In this document: positions 30,157 through 38,703 of the stretch, one piece after another
Layout of the letters: each line of letters starts with the position of its first letter
Numbering within the stretch: the stretch's first letter is position 1
DNA from: an uncultured Porphyromonadaceae bacterium
GTDB taxonomy: Bacteria > Bacteroidota > Bacteroidia > Bacteroidales > Muribaculaceae
Assembly: GCA_900541865.1 (NCBI GenBank)
Contig: UQLO01000024.1
Coordinates: 1-50,185 of the forward strand
Length of the DNA stretch: 50,185 nucleotides
Reading direction: 5' to 3'
The notes under the pieces: model-generated
What the model was told of the DNA's origin: nothing
Seen by the model: the letters and a program-made list of their open reading frames with translations, nothing else
The model's database searches: none
Translations under genes and position numbers: made by a program

Positions 30157-30906
30157 TCAGTCCTCGTCGCTTTCGGCGGCATTGTCGTCGTCGCGGTACT
30201 TGTTGCGGTGGCGGCGTGGACCTTGGGCAGGCTGAGAGCCTCCGACTATTACAACAATCTCACCCCGCGTTTGGTTCCGGGAGAATTCTTCGGTGAGTTC
30301 TCCGAGGGTCCCGCGGTGTATTGTTTCATGAAGTTTTGATATCTCGCGGCACACGGCGGCCGGACGGTCGGCCCCGCAGGTGTCGGCGAGGTTGGCCAGA
30401 GTGCGGGCCAGGCGCACCGGCGACTCATATATTATGAAGGTCACCGGCAATGCAGCGAGTTCGGCCAAGCGCGAGGTGCGACCCTTCTTGACCGGCAGAA
30501 AGCCCTCAAAGAAAAAACGGTCGCAGGGTAGCCCGGAGCTCACCAGAGCGGGCACGAAGGCCGTGGCACCCGGCAGAGTCTCCACGGTGAGGCCGCGGCG
30601 CCGGCATTCGCGCGAGAGCATGAAGCCGGGATCGGAAATGCCCGGAGTGCCGGCATCGGACACCAGGGCGATGGTTTCGCCGCCCTCTATGCGGTTCAGC
30701 ACCGGCTCAAGGGAGCGGTGCTCGTTGAATTTATGGTGGCTGGCCGTCGGGGTAGTGATTCCGAAGTGGCGCAGCAACACGCCGCTGGTGCGCGTGTCCT
30801 CGCAGAGCACCAGCGAAGCCGACTTCAGAGCCTCCACGGCGCGGGGAGTCATGTCGGCCAGATTGCCCACCGGCGTAGGCACTATGACAAGCTTGCCGCC
30901 GCCCAT
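30157..30906 (-). CDS. rsmI: 16S rRNA (cytidine-1402-2'-O)-methyltransferase
   Basis: 249 aa from the ATG at 30906, directly before the typical 'KLVIVPTPVGNLADMTPRAVEAL'. Further RsmI motifs: 'CEDTRTSGVLLRHFGI', 'HKFNEH', 'ALVSDAGTPGISDPG' (SAM-binding tetrapyrrole-methylase fold) and 'FFEGFLPVKKGRTSRL'. It methylates the 2'-OH of C1402 in the 30S decoding centre. The C-terminus ends in a charged tail 'RRHRNKYRDDDNAAESDED'. It begins 2 nt after the stop of the acidic protein gene, so it is translationally linked to it. Confidence 0.95.
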   Translation of the reverse strand: MGGGKLVIVPTPVGNLADMTPRAVEALKSASLVLCEDTRTSGVLLRHFGITTPTASHHKFNEHRSLEPVLNRIEGGETIALVSDAGTPGISDPGFMLSRECRRRGLTVETLPGATAFVPALVSSGLPCDRFFFEGFLPVKKGRTSRLAELAALPVTFIIYESPVRLARTLANLADTCGADRPAAVCREISKLHETIHRGTLGELTEEFSRNQTRGEIVVIVGGSQPAQGPRRHRNKYRDDDNAAESDED

Positions 30907-30908
30907 AC

Positions 30909-31658
30909 TCAGCTGCGCGCGGGAAGATAGCGGGAAAGAATGGTCACGAAGCCTTCGACGGCCGGCTCCGACGGATCCCACATAAGGTCCTGAAAGAGGT
31001 ATTCCTTGGCCTCGGTGAGGTCGGGCATGGCCGACAGCACTTTCACGGTCTGTGCAAAGTCCTCGGCATCGCCGCGGAAGAGCTGGCGGATGAACAGAAA
31101 GCGGTCGTTGACGGTGAAGGCGTGGCTAAGGTCGTGGGCAGCCGGGGTGCCTTCGCTGCGGAAGGTGGGTGCATCCATTTCCTCGGGTTCTTCGTCGGCT
31201 TCGACATCGGCAAACTCCTGCGGTTCGGCCGAAGGCATCTCGGCGGGTTCGTCGTCGGCCATCTCGAGGGGCGCTTCTTCGGTCTGAATGACGAACTGCA
31301 CGTTGTCGTGGGGCTCCTCGGTGTCGGCGACCTCACATTCCTGCACCGGCGACATGTCGATGGCCGGATTCTCTTCCTCGACCTTTTCGGGGGCAGGCGA
31401 AGCGGCCGCGCAGGCTACTTCTACCGGCGGCATCGGCGGCGTAGGCGGAGCGGGAGGCTCGGGGATGGTAATAGAGCCTTTCGCAAGGTCTTCGAGAGGG
31501 TTTGAGGCGCCCTCGGCGAAGTAGGCTTCGAATTCCTTGCTCAGGGTGCGGAATTTATCTTCGGCCAGGGCGCGCACGGCAGGCGCCTTGCGGTCGCGGA
31601 GTACGCGTAGCAGCCCTTCAAGCTCAATGGTCTGGTTTATAAGGTTTTCAAGTTGCAT
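30909..31658 (-). CDS. acidic conserved protein, function unknown
   Basis: 249 aa from the ATG at 31658; upstream in-frame codons overlap dacB. Residues 1-55 are helical ('MQLENLINQTIELEGLLRVL', 'FRTLSKEFEAYFAEG'). A proline-rich stretch ('IPEPPAPPTPPMPPVE') leads into a long acidic, low-complexity linker. The last ~75 residues form a conserved-looking helical domain ('HAFTVNDRFLFIRQLFRGDAEDFAQTVKVL', 'AKEYLFQDLMWDP'). The C-terminal block is familiar from uncharacterised Bacteroidales proteins. It lies in the run dacB - this gene - rsmI. Cytoplasmic; function unknown. Confidence 0.75.
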   Translation of the reverse strand: MQLENLINQTIELEGLLRVLRDRKAPAVRALAEDKFRTLSKEFEAYFAEGASNPLEDLAKGSITIPEPPAPPTPPMPPVEVACAAASPAPEKVEEENPAIDMSPVQECEVADTEEPHDNVQFVIQTEEAPLEMADDEPAEMPSAEPQEFADVEADEEPEEMDAPTFRSEGTPAAHDLSHAFTVNDRFLFIRQLFRGDAEDFAQTVKVLSAMPDLTEAKEYLFQDLMWDPSEPAVEGFVTILSRYLPARS

Positions 31659-31671
31659 ATGCGATGAGGTG

Positions 31672-33018
31672 TCAGAGGAATAATCGTTCGAGGAGGCGCT
31701 CGGTGGCTTTGCGAACCTGCGCGCGCGGGCAAAAGAAGCCATTGACCATCACCACGATGACGTGCGTCGGACGGCCGTTGGCGTCGAGCTTGTAGCCGGC
31801 GTAGCACTGCACGCTGCTGACGCTGCCCGTTTTGAGAGCTATCTTGCCCTTGAGCGCCGACTTGGCCAGCATGCCCCGCATGGTGCCCTCACGGCCGGCC
31901 CGGGGAAAGAAGCCGGCGTAGGTTTCGGCCTGCGGAGAAGCGGCCATCCATTCGAGTACGTCGCCGATAAACTTGGCGCTCAGACGGTTGGCGCGAGTCA
32001 AGCCGCTGCCGTCGTTGATGATGGTGTAGCGCGGGTTGACGCCCCGGGTCGCCCACAGCTCTTTCTCGCGGTTTATGGCGTCCTTGCGGCGCCCGTCGGG
32101 AGCCAGACTGCGGAGCATGCCTTCGGCAAAAAGATTGTCGGAGCGAACCATCAGGCTGCGCATAATTTCGCCGAAGGGAGCCGACAGGTGGGTGTGGACC
32201 TCCGTTTCGGAGTCTGTGTCGGCGCTGGCGGTCGCCTCGCCCAGCGAGATGCCGGCGCGGTCGAGCTTGGCGCGCAGCTCGGCGCCGAAGACGGCAGCCG
32301 GGTCGGGCACGGTGGTGTTGACGGCCCACTCCGCGCTGCGGTTGCGGCTGAAAACCATCAGCCGGTCGCTGTAGACGCCGCGAACGAGGTCGTTGCCCGT
32401 GGTACTGCGCACCACCTCCATATCCAGGCCGGGAGCCGCGGGGCTTATACGGCCCGTGTTGGGGTAGACCGTCACGGTGTTGTCGCGCCAGTTGAAGCCG
32501 TAAAGGCCTGCGCCGTAAGGCCATGCCACGTCTTCAATCTCCCACTGCAGAATTGGTCCGGCGTCCTTGAGAGGCTCTTTGACAACGATGGTGCCCGAAA
32601 TGGCGGTGATGCCCAGTCGCCTCAGCCCGGCAACTATGGAGTCGCAGAAACCCTTGCGGCTCTTGAAGTTATCGCTCTCCAGGGTGGGGTCGGCCACGCC
32701 GTGGACCACGATGTCGCCGCGCCAGCGCGCGCCGTCGCGGCTGCCGCGCAGCGCAACCCGCGTGCGGAAGCAGCCGTCCGAGCCCTCCAGCGAGAGTGCC
32801 GAAGCCGTGGTGACGGCCTTCATCACGCTGGCCGGTGTGAGGGCCATCTGGGCGTTGCGCTCGGCCAGTACGCGGCCCGTAGAGAGGTCCTTGATATAGA
32901 TGCCGATGGATGTCGACTCCTCGCCGTCGATGCCAAGATTGACAGCCGACGAGGCGTATGCGCTGACCGTCACGGCAATAACGGTCAAGAAAGAGAATAT
33001 GCGGGTAAGAGTGTTCAT
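31672..33018 (-). CDS. dacB: D-alanyl-D-alanine carboxypeptidase/endopeptidase PBP4 (peptidase S13)
   Basis: 448 aa with signal peptide (about 1-22). The three penicillin-binding motifs are visible: S64-V-M-K67 in 'LTPASVMKAVTTASAL', S293-D-N in 'VRSDNLFAEGML', and K396-T-G-S in 'IALKTGSVSSVQCYAGY'. The large insert between motifs 1 and 2 is typical of class C low-molecular-mass PBPs. It trims or cleaves peptidoglycan peptides in the periplasm. It begins the probable operon dacB - acidic protein - rsmI - coiled-coil lipoprotein. Confidence 0.94.
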   Translation of the reverse strand: MNTLTRIFSFLTVIAVTVSAYASSAVNLGIDGEESTSIGIYIKDLSTGRVLAERNAQMALTPASVMKAVTTASALSLEGSDGCFRTRVALRGSRDGARWRGDIVVHGVADPTLESDNFKSRKGFCDSIVAGLRRLGITAISGTIVVKEPLKDAGPILQWEIEDVAWPYGAGLYGFNWRDNTVTVYPNTGRISPAAPGLDMEVVRSTTGNDLVRGVYSDRLMVFSRNRSAEWAVNTTVPDPAAVFGAELRAKLDRAGISLGEATASADTDSETEVHTHLSAPFGEIMRSLMVRSDNLFAEGMLRSLAPDGRRKDAINREKELWATRGVNPRYTIINDGSGLTRANRLSAKFIGDVLEWMAASPQAETYAGFFPRAGREGTMRGMLAKSALKGKIALKTGSVSSVQCYAGYKLDANGRPTHVIVVMVNGFFCPRAQVRKATERLLERLFL

Positions 33019-33083
33019 TTAAAAAACGAAATTAGCCATTTTTTTTGGATTGCCCCTCCTCTTACAAGCAAAAAAGCGAAAAA

Positions 33084-33115
33084 ATTGTTTGGCCGCCCCA
33101 AATTTTATATTTTTG
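33084..33115 (+). promoter_or_regulatory. promoter of the FemAB-like / DUF4294 / xerD operon
   Basis: -33 ATTG (33084-33087), 20-nt spacer, -7 TATTTTTG (33108-33115), 22 nt before the ATG at 33138. Confidence 0.6.
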
Positions 33116-33137
33116 CACAATCAAAACCGCAGGCTTC

Positions 33138-34118
33138 ATGTCGACTTTTACTCTTGAACGCTATACTCCCGGCGCTAAGGCCGAGTGGAACGCCGCCGTT
33201 GGGGCCGCACGCAACGGCACCTTCCTCTTCCGGCGTGAATATATGGACTACCACGCCAATCGCTTCGAGGACCGCTCGCTGCTGGTACGCGACCACCGAG
33301 GGCGCCTGGCCGCCCTCTTCGCCGCCGCAACCTCCCGTGGCGAAGAAACCGACGTCATCACCGCCCACCCCGGACTTACTTACGGAGGCCTTATTCTCCC
33401 GATGGAGACGCGTGGCGCCGATGTGCTCACCATACTGACCGACATTGTCGCCCACTATGCCGCTGAAGGTTTCCGTACACTGGTCTGCCGCCCCGTGCCC
33501 CATATTTACCATAGATTCCCCTGCGAGGAGGATATCTATGCCCTCTGGCGCCTTGGAGCTACTATGGACTGCTGCCAGCTTTCGGCCACCATCGAGAATC
33601 CGGACGGCGCCCCGAGCCGCTCCCAGAATACGAACAGGCTTATTGCCAAGGGTATTAAGGCCGGCGTTCAAGTGGTTGAGAGTCAGGACTACGCTGCATT
33701 TCATCGGATGCTGGTCGAGACCCTTGCCGAACGCCACAATGCTGCGCCGGTCCACTCTCTGGCCGAAATAGAACTCCTCGCTTCGCGATTTCCCGACAAC
33801 ATCCGCCTTTGGATGGCCGTCAACCCGGACGGGGTGCCGATGGCTGCCGTGATGATGTTCCTCACCGACACCTGCGCCCACACCCAGTACATCTGCTCGA
33901 CCTCCCGAGGGCGAGAGTGCGGGGCGCTGCCGGTGCTTCTTTCGCGGCTCGCCGAGCTATACTCCGACCGCCGGTATTTCGACTTCGGCACCTCCAACGA
34001 AGACCACGGCCGCTTCCTCAATGAAGGCCTGCTGCGCCAGAAAAACGGATTCGGTGCTCGCGGAACTGTCTATCCCTCCTACCGTCTTGAAATAAAAACT
34101 GCTTCTGAAGCGTTATAA
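33138..34118 (+). CDS. FemAB/GNAT-like acyltransferase
   Basis: 326 aa from the ATG at 33138; upstream in-frame sequence contains the promoter. The N-terminal half has 'TFLFRREYMDYHANRF' and 'TSRGEETDVITAHPGLTYGGLI', the C-terminal half 'LIAKGIKAGVQVVES', 'MAAVMMFLTDTCAHTQYICSTSRGRE', 'YFDFGTSNEDHGRFLNEGL' and 'QKNGFGARGTVYPSYRLEI', the double-GNAT pattern of FemAB-type proteins. Relatives transfer amino acids to peptidoglycan or other acceptors; the substrate here is unknown. Cytoplasmic. It is followed at 4 nt by the DUF4294 gene. Confidence 0.75.
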   Translation: MSTFTLERYTPGAKAEWNAAVGAARNGTFLFRREYMDYHANRFEDRSLLVRDHRGRLAALFAAATSRGEETDVITAHPGLTYGGLILPMETRGADVLTILTDIVAHYAAEGFRTLVCRPVPHIYHRFPCEEDIYALWRLGATMDCCQLSATIENPDGAPSRSQNTNRLIAKGIKAGVQVVESQDYAAFHRMLVETLAERHNAAPVHSLAEIELLASRFPDNIRLWMAVNPDGVPMAAVMMFLTDTCAHTQYICSTSRGRECGALPVLLSRLAELYSDRRYFDFGTSNEDHGRFLNEGLLRQKNGFGARGTVYPSYRLEIKTASEAL

Positions 34119-34122
34119 AAGA

Positions 34123-34749
34123 GTGAAATATCTTCTTGGCATATTGGCGGCGGCGCTATGCTGCGGCGCGGCATGGGGCCGCAACACTCAGACTGCGCCC
34201 ACCCCTCCTCCGGTGCACCGCAACCCTTATCTGGGCTATAGCTGGCGCGTCGACGAAGAGGGCGACTCTGTCATTGTGTTCCACATGGCCGAGCTTACGG
34301 TCTTCCCGGAGATGCAGTTCGCCAACCGCTGCGAAGAGGAATTCTTCTGGCGCACCGTGCGCGACGTCAAGCTGACCCTCCCTTACGCCAAGCTGATTGC
34401 CGAGACCCTCATCGAGACCTACGAGTACATCGAAACCTTCCCAACCCAGCAGGAGCGCGAGCAGTACCTCAAGGAGATGGAACGCAGCCTCTTCGAGCAG
34501 TATAAGCCCGTGCTGCGCCGCTTCTCCAAGCGCCAGGCCAAGACGCTGATCAAACTCATCCAGCGGGAGACGCACCAGACCAGCTATCAGATAGTCCGGG
34601 CATTCCTTGGCTCTTTTCGAGCCACCTTTTGGCAAGGTTTTGGCCGTATGTTCGGCGTGAGTCTCAAGAGCGAATTCAAACCGGCGACGAACCGCGACGA
34701 CGCCACCCTCGACCGCATTGCCCGCTGCGTGGAGCAGGGCACTCTCTGA
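34123..34749 (+). CDS. DUF4294 secreted protein
   Basis: 208 aa, starting at a GTG (34123) 4 nt after the preceding stop and directly before a signal peptide (KYLLGILAAALCCGAAWG). The body 'EGDSVIVFHMAELTVFPEMQF', 'FWRTVRDVKLTLPYAKLIAET', 'KEMERSLFEQYKPVLRRFSKRQ' and 'LIKLIQRETHQTSYQIVR' is the DUF4294 family, found widely in Bacteroidetes without a known function. It lies 4 nt upstream of xerD. Periplasmic by prediction. Confidence 0.85.
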   Translation: MKYLLGILAAALCCGAAWGRNTQTAPTPPPVHRNPYLGYSWRVDEEGDSVIVFHMAELTVFPEMQFANRCEEEFFWRTVRDVKLTLPYAKLIAETLIETYEYIETFPTQQEREQYLKEMERSLFEQYKPVLRRFSKRQAKTLIKLIQRETHQTSYQIVRAFLGSFRATFWQGFGRMFGVSLKSEFKPATNRDDATLDRIARCVEQGTL

Positions 34750-34753
34750 ATCT

Positions 34754-35665
34754 ATGGAACCCGACGAGCTTCTTCGCCGAAAGTACGGTGCTTTTATGCT
34801 GCTGGAGCGTGGTCTGGCAGAGAATACCCGCTTGGCCTACAGCGCCGACATCGACAGCTTTCAGCAGTGGATGGCGTCACAAAATCTTTCGCTCACCGAC
34901 GCCACTCCCGAGTTGCTCGCCGCTTTTATGGGCGAACTCCACGATTTGGGCGTCTGCCCTCGTACGCAGGCCCGCTGGGCCAGCGGTATTCGCTCGTTCT
35001 ACAATTTTCTTACCCTCGACGGCATACTGCCGGAAAATCCCGCGCGCTTGCTCGACCGACCGGCCGCCGGCAAGCGTCTCCCCGAAGTGCTAAGCCTGCA
35101 GGAAATCGACGCTATGTGCACCGCGGCATCCCTCGACTCCGGCCCGCTGGGCGTGCGCAATAGAGCCATCATCGAAACTCTCTATGGCTCAGGCCTTCGC
35201 GTGAGCGAACTCTGCGGTTTGCAGCGACGGGCCGTAAATCTCAAGGAGTCCTTTCTGACCGTAACCGGCAAAGGCAGCAAGCAACGGATGGTGCCCATGT
35301 CGGAGGCTTCGGTGAACTGGATTGCCCTCTATCTCGACAGCCTCGACCGCAACGGCCCCCTTCCCAAACCCGGCAACGAAGGTTTTCTATTCCTTAACCG
35401 ACGAGGGGCGGCTCTGACAAGGGTGATGGTGTTCTACATAGTCCGCGACCTCGCCGCTGCTGTCGGAATCACCAAAACCATTTCGCCCCATACCTTGCGC
35501 CACTCTTTCGCAACGCACCTGCTCGAAGGGGGTGCCAATCTGCGCGCAATACAGCAGATGCTCGGACACGAATCGCTGGCTACCACCGAAATATACCTCC
35601 ACGTGGACTCAACGCGCCTGAGAACCGAAATACTCGAGCACCATCCACGCAATATGGCTCACTGA
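34754..35665 (+). CDS. xerD: XerD-type tyrosine recombinase
   Basis: 303 aa from the ATG at 34754. An N-terminal SAM-like DNA-binding domain ('YGAFMLLERGLAENTRLAYS') precedes the catalytic domain with all active residues: R149 ('GSGLRVSEL'), K173 ('TGKGSKQR'), H246/R249 ('PHTLRHSFATHLL'), H272 ('MLGHESL') and nucleophile Y281 ('TTEIYLHV'). The size and 'EGGANLRAIQQMLGH' motif fit chromosome-dimer resolution recombinases rather than phage integrases. It is third in its operon, and its 3' end overlaps the convergent phosphoesterase gene by 7 nt. Confidence 0.93.
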   Translation: MEPDELLRRKYGAFMLLERGLAENTRLAYSADIDSFQQWMASQNLSLTDATPELLAAFMGELHDLGVCPRTQARWASGIRSFYNFLTLDGILPENPARLLDRPAAGKRLPEVLSLQEIDAMCTAASLDSGPLGVRNRAIIETLYGSGLRVSELCGLQRRAVNLKESFLTVTGKGSKQRMVPMSEASVNWIALYLDSLDRNGPLPKPGNEGFLFLNRRGAALTRVMVFYIVRDLAAAVGITKTISPHTLRHSFATHLLEGGANLRAIQQMLGHESLATTEIYLHVDSTRLRTEILEHHPRNMAH

Positions 35666-36162
35666 CAGGGCGTTTTGCCCGTGAGTTCTATCACCTCGCA
35701 GTCGGTGGGGCGGCCGCCCTCTATGGTAAGTCGCACCAGGGTGCGCACCCGGTGCCAGCCCTGCTGGCCGGCCGCACCGGGGTTGATGTGGAGCACGCCC
35801 AGCTCGGGGTCGCGCATCACTTTGAGTATGTGGGAGTGGCCGTCGACCATAATGTCTATTGCATTCTCTTTGAGCAGCTTCTTCATGCCGGGCGACCACC
35901 GGCCGGGATAGCCTCCGATGTGGGTAAGCAGCACGCGTGCACCCCCGGCCTCGAAGATGTCGAGCTCCGGGCAGCGGCGACGCACCGTACCGGTGTCGAC
36001 GTTGCCGCACACGGCATGCACCGGCGCAATCTCGGCAAGTTCCTCCACGATGGTGTAGTCGCCGATGTCGCCGGCATGCCATATTTGATCGCAGCCGGCA
36101 AAGTACTCGGCATAGCGCGGGTCGCGGTAGCCGTGGGTATCGGAGAGTATTCCGACCTTCAT
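35659..36162 (-). CDS. YfcE/MJ0936-type metallophosphoesterase
   Basis: 167 aa from the ATG at 36162, which overlaps the stop of the upstream gene (TGATG). Metallophosphatase motifs in order: 'GILSDTHGYRD' (D-x-H), 'IWHAGDIGD' (GD), 'VCGNVDTG' (GN-D), 'LLTHIGGYPG' (H) and 'VDGHSHI' (GHSH). This family hydrolyses small phosphodiesters; its physiological substrate is usually unknown. It is coupled to the alternate GlmU gene and convergent with xerD. Confidence 0.9.
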   Translation of the reverse strand: MKVGILSDTHGYRDPRYAEYFAGCDQIWHAGDIGDYTIVEELAEIAPVHAVCGNVDTGTVRRRCPELDIFEAGGARVLLTHIGGYPGRWSPGMKKLLKENAIDIMVDGHSHILKVMRDPELGVLHINPGAAGQQGWHRVRTLVRLTIEGGRPTDCEVIELTGKTPCQ

Positions 36163-37331
36163 CACTTGTACTGGTCGGCGGTGGCGCGGATGGCGGCGAA
36201 CATGCGCTCGTCGGCCTCAGTAAGCTCAATGCCTCGTCGCGCCATCATGCGGCGGGCCATATCCAGGAAGGGAGCCAAAGGCACATCGGTGAAGCCGCTC
36301 GAAGAGCCGCCGTCGCTGAACGAAGCCACGAAAGCGCGGGGGAAGCCCGCCTGGTGGATATTGACGCCCACGCCAATCACCGTGGCGGTGTTGAACATTG
36401 TGTTGATGCCCGCCTTGGAGTGGTCGCCCATGATGAGTCCGCAGAATTGCAGGCCGGTGGGCACGAAGCGGCGCGCCGGGTAGCTCCAGAGCTTGATTTG
36501 GGTATAGTTGTTCTTGAGGTTGGAGGCTACGCAGCCTGCGCCGAGGTTGCACCACTCGCCGATGACGGCGTTGCCCAAAAAGCCGTCGTGCGCCTTGTTG
36601 GAGTAGCCCTGCATCACCACGTTGTTGAGCTCGCCGCCTACCTTGCAGTAGGGTCCGAGGATGGTTGCGCCGTAGATTTTGGCACCCATATTGACCACGG
36701 CGTGGGGGCAAAGGGCCACCGGGCCGCGCATAAGCGCCCCTTCCATCACCTCGGCGTCGCGCCCTATGTAGATTGGGCCGGCGGTGACGTTGAACACCGC
36801 ACATTCGGCCTTTGCGCCCGGTTCAAGAAAGACCAGGGCCGGGTCGCCGACCACTGTGTTGGTCGGGCTGAGCGGCTCCGAGACGCGCCCGGCGGTGATT
36901 CGGTGGAAATCTTCGGCGACGGCTCGGGTTGCGCCTAAGAAGAGGTCGTAGGGGCGGCCTACGCGGCGTACTTCGCCGTGGTAGCGCACCGCGACCTTCT
37001 CGCCGTCGCCGGAGCGGTAAGCGATGCGCTTGCCATCGGCATCGGAAAGCTCGGCGCCCGGAGCCAGCGCCGAGATGGCGTCGGCGAGTTCCGGCGTGCC
37101 TACAACCTCGCTGCATATGCTGAGGGCGTCAGCCATCGGAGGGCAGGGGAATTTTTCGGTGAGGTAGTCGCGGCACACCCCGTAGCCGTAGTTGCCCGGC
37201 AGCAGCTGCTGCCAACGCTCGGCAAGGGTGCAGATTCCGGCGCGCAGGGCCGACACAGGACGGGTGTACGTCAACGGGAGGAGGTTCTCGAATACCTCCG
37301 GGCTGTCTACGAGTATGATGTTGCGGTTCAT
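36162..37331 (-). CDS. alternate GlmU-like nucleotidyltransferase / left-handed beta-helix protein
   Basis: 389 aa. The N-terminal 'NIILVDSPEVFENLLPLTYTRPVSALRAGI' and the left-handed beta-helix hexapeptides from about residue 165 ('TVVGDPALVFLEPGA', 'GPIYIGRDAEVMEGALMRG', 'VVNMGAKIYGATILGPYCKVGG') match the Bacteroidetes family TIGR03991, proposed as the substitute for GlmU (UDP-GlcNAc pyrophosphorylase / GlcN-1-P acetyltransferase). 'KNNYTQIKLW' and 'TGLQFCGLIMGDHSKAGINTMFNTATVIG' are hallmark C-terminal blocks. It would supply UDP-GlcNAc for peptidoglycan and LPS. Downstream is the coupled phosphoesterase; upstream and divergent is rfbC. Confidence 0.88.
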   Translation of the reverse strand: MNRNIILVDSPEVFENLLPLTYTRPVSALRAGICTLAERWQQLLPGNYGYGVCRDYLTEKFPCPPMADALSICSEVVGTPELADAISALAPGAELSDADGKRIAYRSGDGEKVAVRYHGEVRRVGRPYDLFLGATRAVAEDFHRITAGRVSEPLSPTNTVVGDPALVFLEPGAKAECAVFNVTAGPIYIGRDAEVMEGALMRGPVALCPHAVVNMGAKIYGATILGPYCKVGGELNNVVMQGYSNKAHDGFLGNAVIGEWCNLGAGCVASNLKNNYTQIKLWSYPARRFVPTGLQFCGLIMGDHSKAGINTMFNTATVIGVGVNIHQAGFPRAFVASFSDGGSSSGFTDVPLAPFLDMARRMMARRGIELTEADERMFAAIRATADQYK

Positions 37332-37347
37332 TCTGGTTATTTTGGCA

Positions 37348-37364
37348 CAAAATTAGTAATTTTG
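37348..37364. promoter_or_regulatory. overlapping divergent -7 elements (alternate glmU / rfbC)
   Basis: Minus strand TAATTTTG (37355-37348) points to the GlmU-like gene and plus strand TAATTTTG (37357-37364) to rfbC, with one base between them. Neither has a clear -33 TTTG at 19-21 nt, so strength is uncertain. The two transcripts may compete for polymerase. Confidence 0.45.
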
Positions 37365-37386
37365 CAGCAAATTAGTGTACACAGCA

Positions 37387-37965
37387 ATGAAATTCACCCC
37401 AACCGAAATAGAAGGCGTTCTGATTATCGACACCTTGCGCCACGGCGACTCCCGAGGATACTTCTGCGAGACTTTTCGCAAAAACGAGCTCGAAAAGGCC
37501 CTGGGATATGCTGTCGACTGGGTGCAGGACAATGAATCGCGCTCGGCCCGGGGTGTGGTCCGCGGCATGCATTGGCAGGCCGGCGAGGCCGCCCAGGCCA
37601 AGTTGGTGAGAGTGGTGGCAGGGCGTATTATCGACGTGGTGCTCGACCTGAGACCCCATTCGCCGTCGTTCGGACGGCACATTGCCGTGGAGCTTTCGGC
37701 CGAAAACGGGCGTCAGCTCTTTATGCCGCGTGGCTGCGCGCACGGGTTTGCTGTGTTGGAAGAGGCTGTGTTTCAGTATAAAGTCGACAATTACTGGGCG
37801 CCGGATGCCGAGCGCGGCCTCAATCCTTACGACCCGTCATTGGCCATAGAATGGCCTTTCGGAGCCGATGAGGCCATCCTGTCGGCCAAAGACAGCTCCT
37901 CGCCAAACCTTCACGCTCTTGGTATCTCGCCGGCGATACCGGCTCCGAAGAGCGCAAAATCGTAG
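37387..37965 (+). CDS. rfbC: dTDP-4-dehydrorhamnose 3,5-epimerase
   Basis: 192 aa from the ATG at 37387. RmlC cupin motifs: 'DSRGYFCETFRKNEL', 'NESRSARGVVRGMHWQ' with catalytic H62, 'KLVRVVAGRIIDVVLDLR', 'FMPRGCAHGFAVLEE' and 'LNPYDPSLAIEWP'. The usual 'RGLHYQ' reads RGMHWQ here. It makes dTDP-4-keto-L-rhamnose; the other rml genes are not in the window. The last 55 nt overlap the 3' end of the convergent TIGR02757 gene. Confidence 0.93.
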   Translation: MKFTPTEIEGVLIIDTLRHGDSRGYFCETFRKNELEKALGYAVDWVQDNESRSARGVVRGMHWQAGEAAQAKLVRVVAGRIIDVVLDLRPHSPSFGRHIAVELSAENGRQLFMPRGCAHGFAVLEEAVFQYKVDNYWAPDAERGLNPYDPSLAIEWPFGADEAILSAKDSSSPNLHALGISPAIPAPKSAKS

Positions 37966-38678
37966 ACCACAGGGTCTTCCGGATTCATCTTTCGCAGTGT
38001 GGCTGTCAGCTCTTCGACGGCCTTCCGGTCGTTCGACCGCCTTTGGAGCAGTCCGAGCGCCCGAGCTGTAGAGGCGCTGTGCACATCGAGCGGGATATAA
38101 AGCTGCGAGGGTTTCAGTGCCTGCCAGCAGCCGATGTCTACGATGCCGTCGTTGCGTACAAGCCAGCGCAGCGCCATGTTAAGACGCTTTAGGGCGGTAT
38201 GGGCCACGTCGGCCGGCAGGCAGCGCGAACCTTCCTCGACCGGTACTCCGGCATTGGCTTCGGCAAGCGCCTTGCGCAGCTCCTGCGCTATAATCCACGC
38301 CGGGGCTTCTGAATTGGGCGCTCCTATATTCACGGCGAAATTCTCCAAAGTTCCGAAGCGCCGGTAGACCTCGCGCAGGCCACGAAGCCAGTAGCGAAGA
38401 TGGCGCCCGAAAAAAGTGCGGTGTATATTGGCGTCGGAAATGCTCTCGATGTCGCCATGAAGCACAAAATCAAGCGGTTGATGTTCCAGTAGAGCGTGCA
38501 GCCGCTCCGCGTTTTTCAAAATCATCGGGCGACGGCCCCACGCAATAGTCGAAGTCAGCAGCGACGAAATTTCAATATCGCCCTGAGCACTGAAACTGCG
38601 CGGAAAGCCCACCGGGTCATCGTCGGCAAATTCCGGAACATTATATTTTGCGACCAAATCGTCGAGAAAAGCCTTCAT
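37911..38678 (-). CDS. TIGR02757 family protein
   Basis: 255 aa. 'MKAFLDDLVAKYNVPEFADDDPVGFPRSF', 'DIEISSLLTSTIAWGRRPMILKNAERL', 'CLPADVAHTALKRLNMALRWLVRNDGIVDIG' and 'YIPLDVHSASTARALGLLQRR' are characteristic of TIGR02757. The fold has been suggested to be HhH-GPD-like; function is not established. The 3' end overlaps rfbC by 55 nt. Its upstream region carries an 11-copy heptamer repeat 25 nt before the start codon. Confidence 0.9.
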   Translation of the reverse strand: MKAFLDDLVAKYNVPEFADDDPVGFPRSFSAQGDIEISSLLTSTIAWGRRPMILKNAERLHALLEHQPLDFVLHGDIESISDANIHRTFFGRHLRYWLRGLREVYRRFGTLENFAVNIGAPNSEAPAWIIAQELRKALAEANAGVPVEEGSRCLPADVAHTALKRLNMALRWLVRNDGIVDIGCWQALKPSQLYIPLDVHSASTARALGLLQRRSNDRKAVEELTATLRKMNPEDPVVYDFALFGAGIAGEIPRA

Positions 38679-38703
38679 ATCATGAAATTGAAAAAAATGG
38701 GTG

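Noticed and set aside
33138..35665. XerD with neighbours as an integrase of a mobile element
   Set aside because: No flanking attachment repeats, size and motifs of a chromosomal XerD, and housekeeping neighbours.
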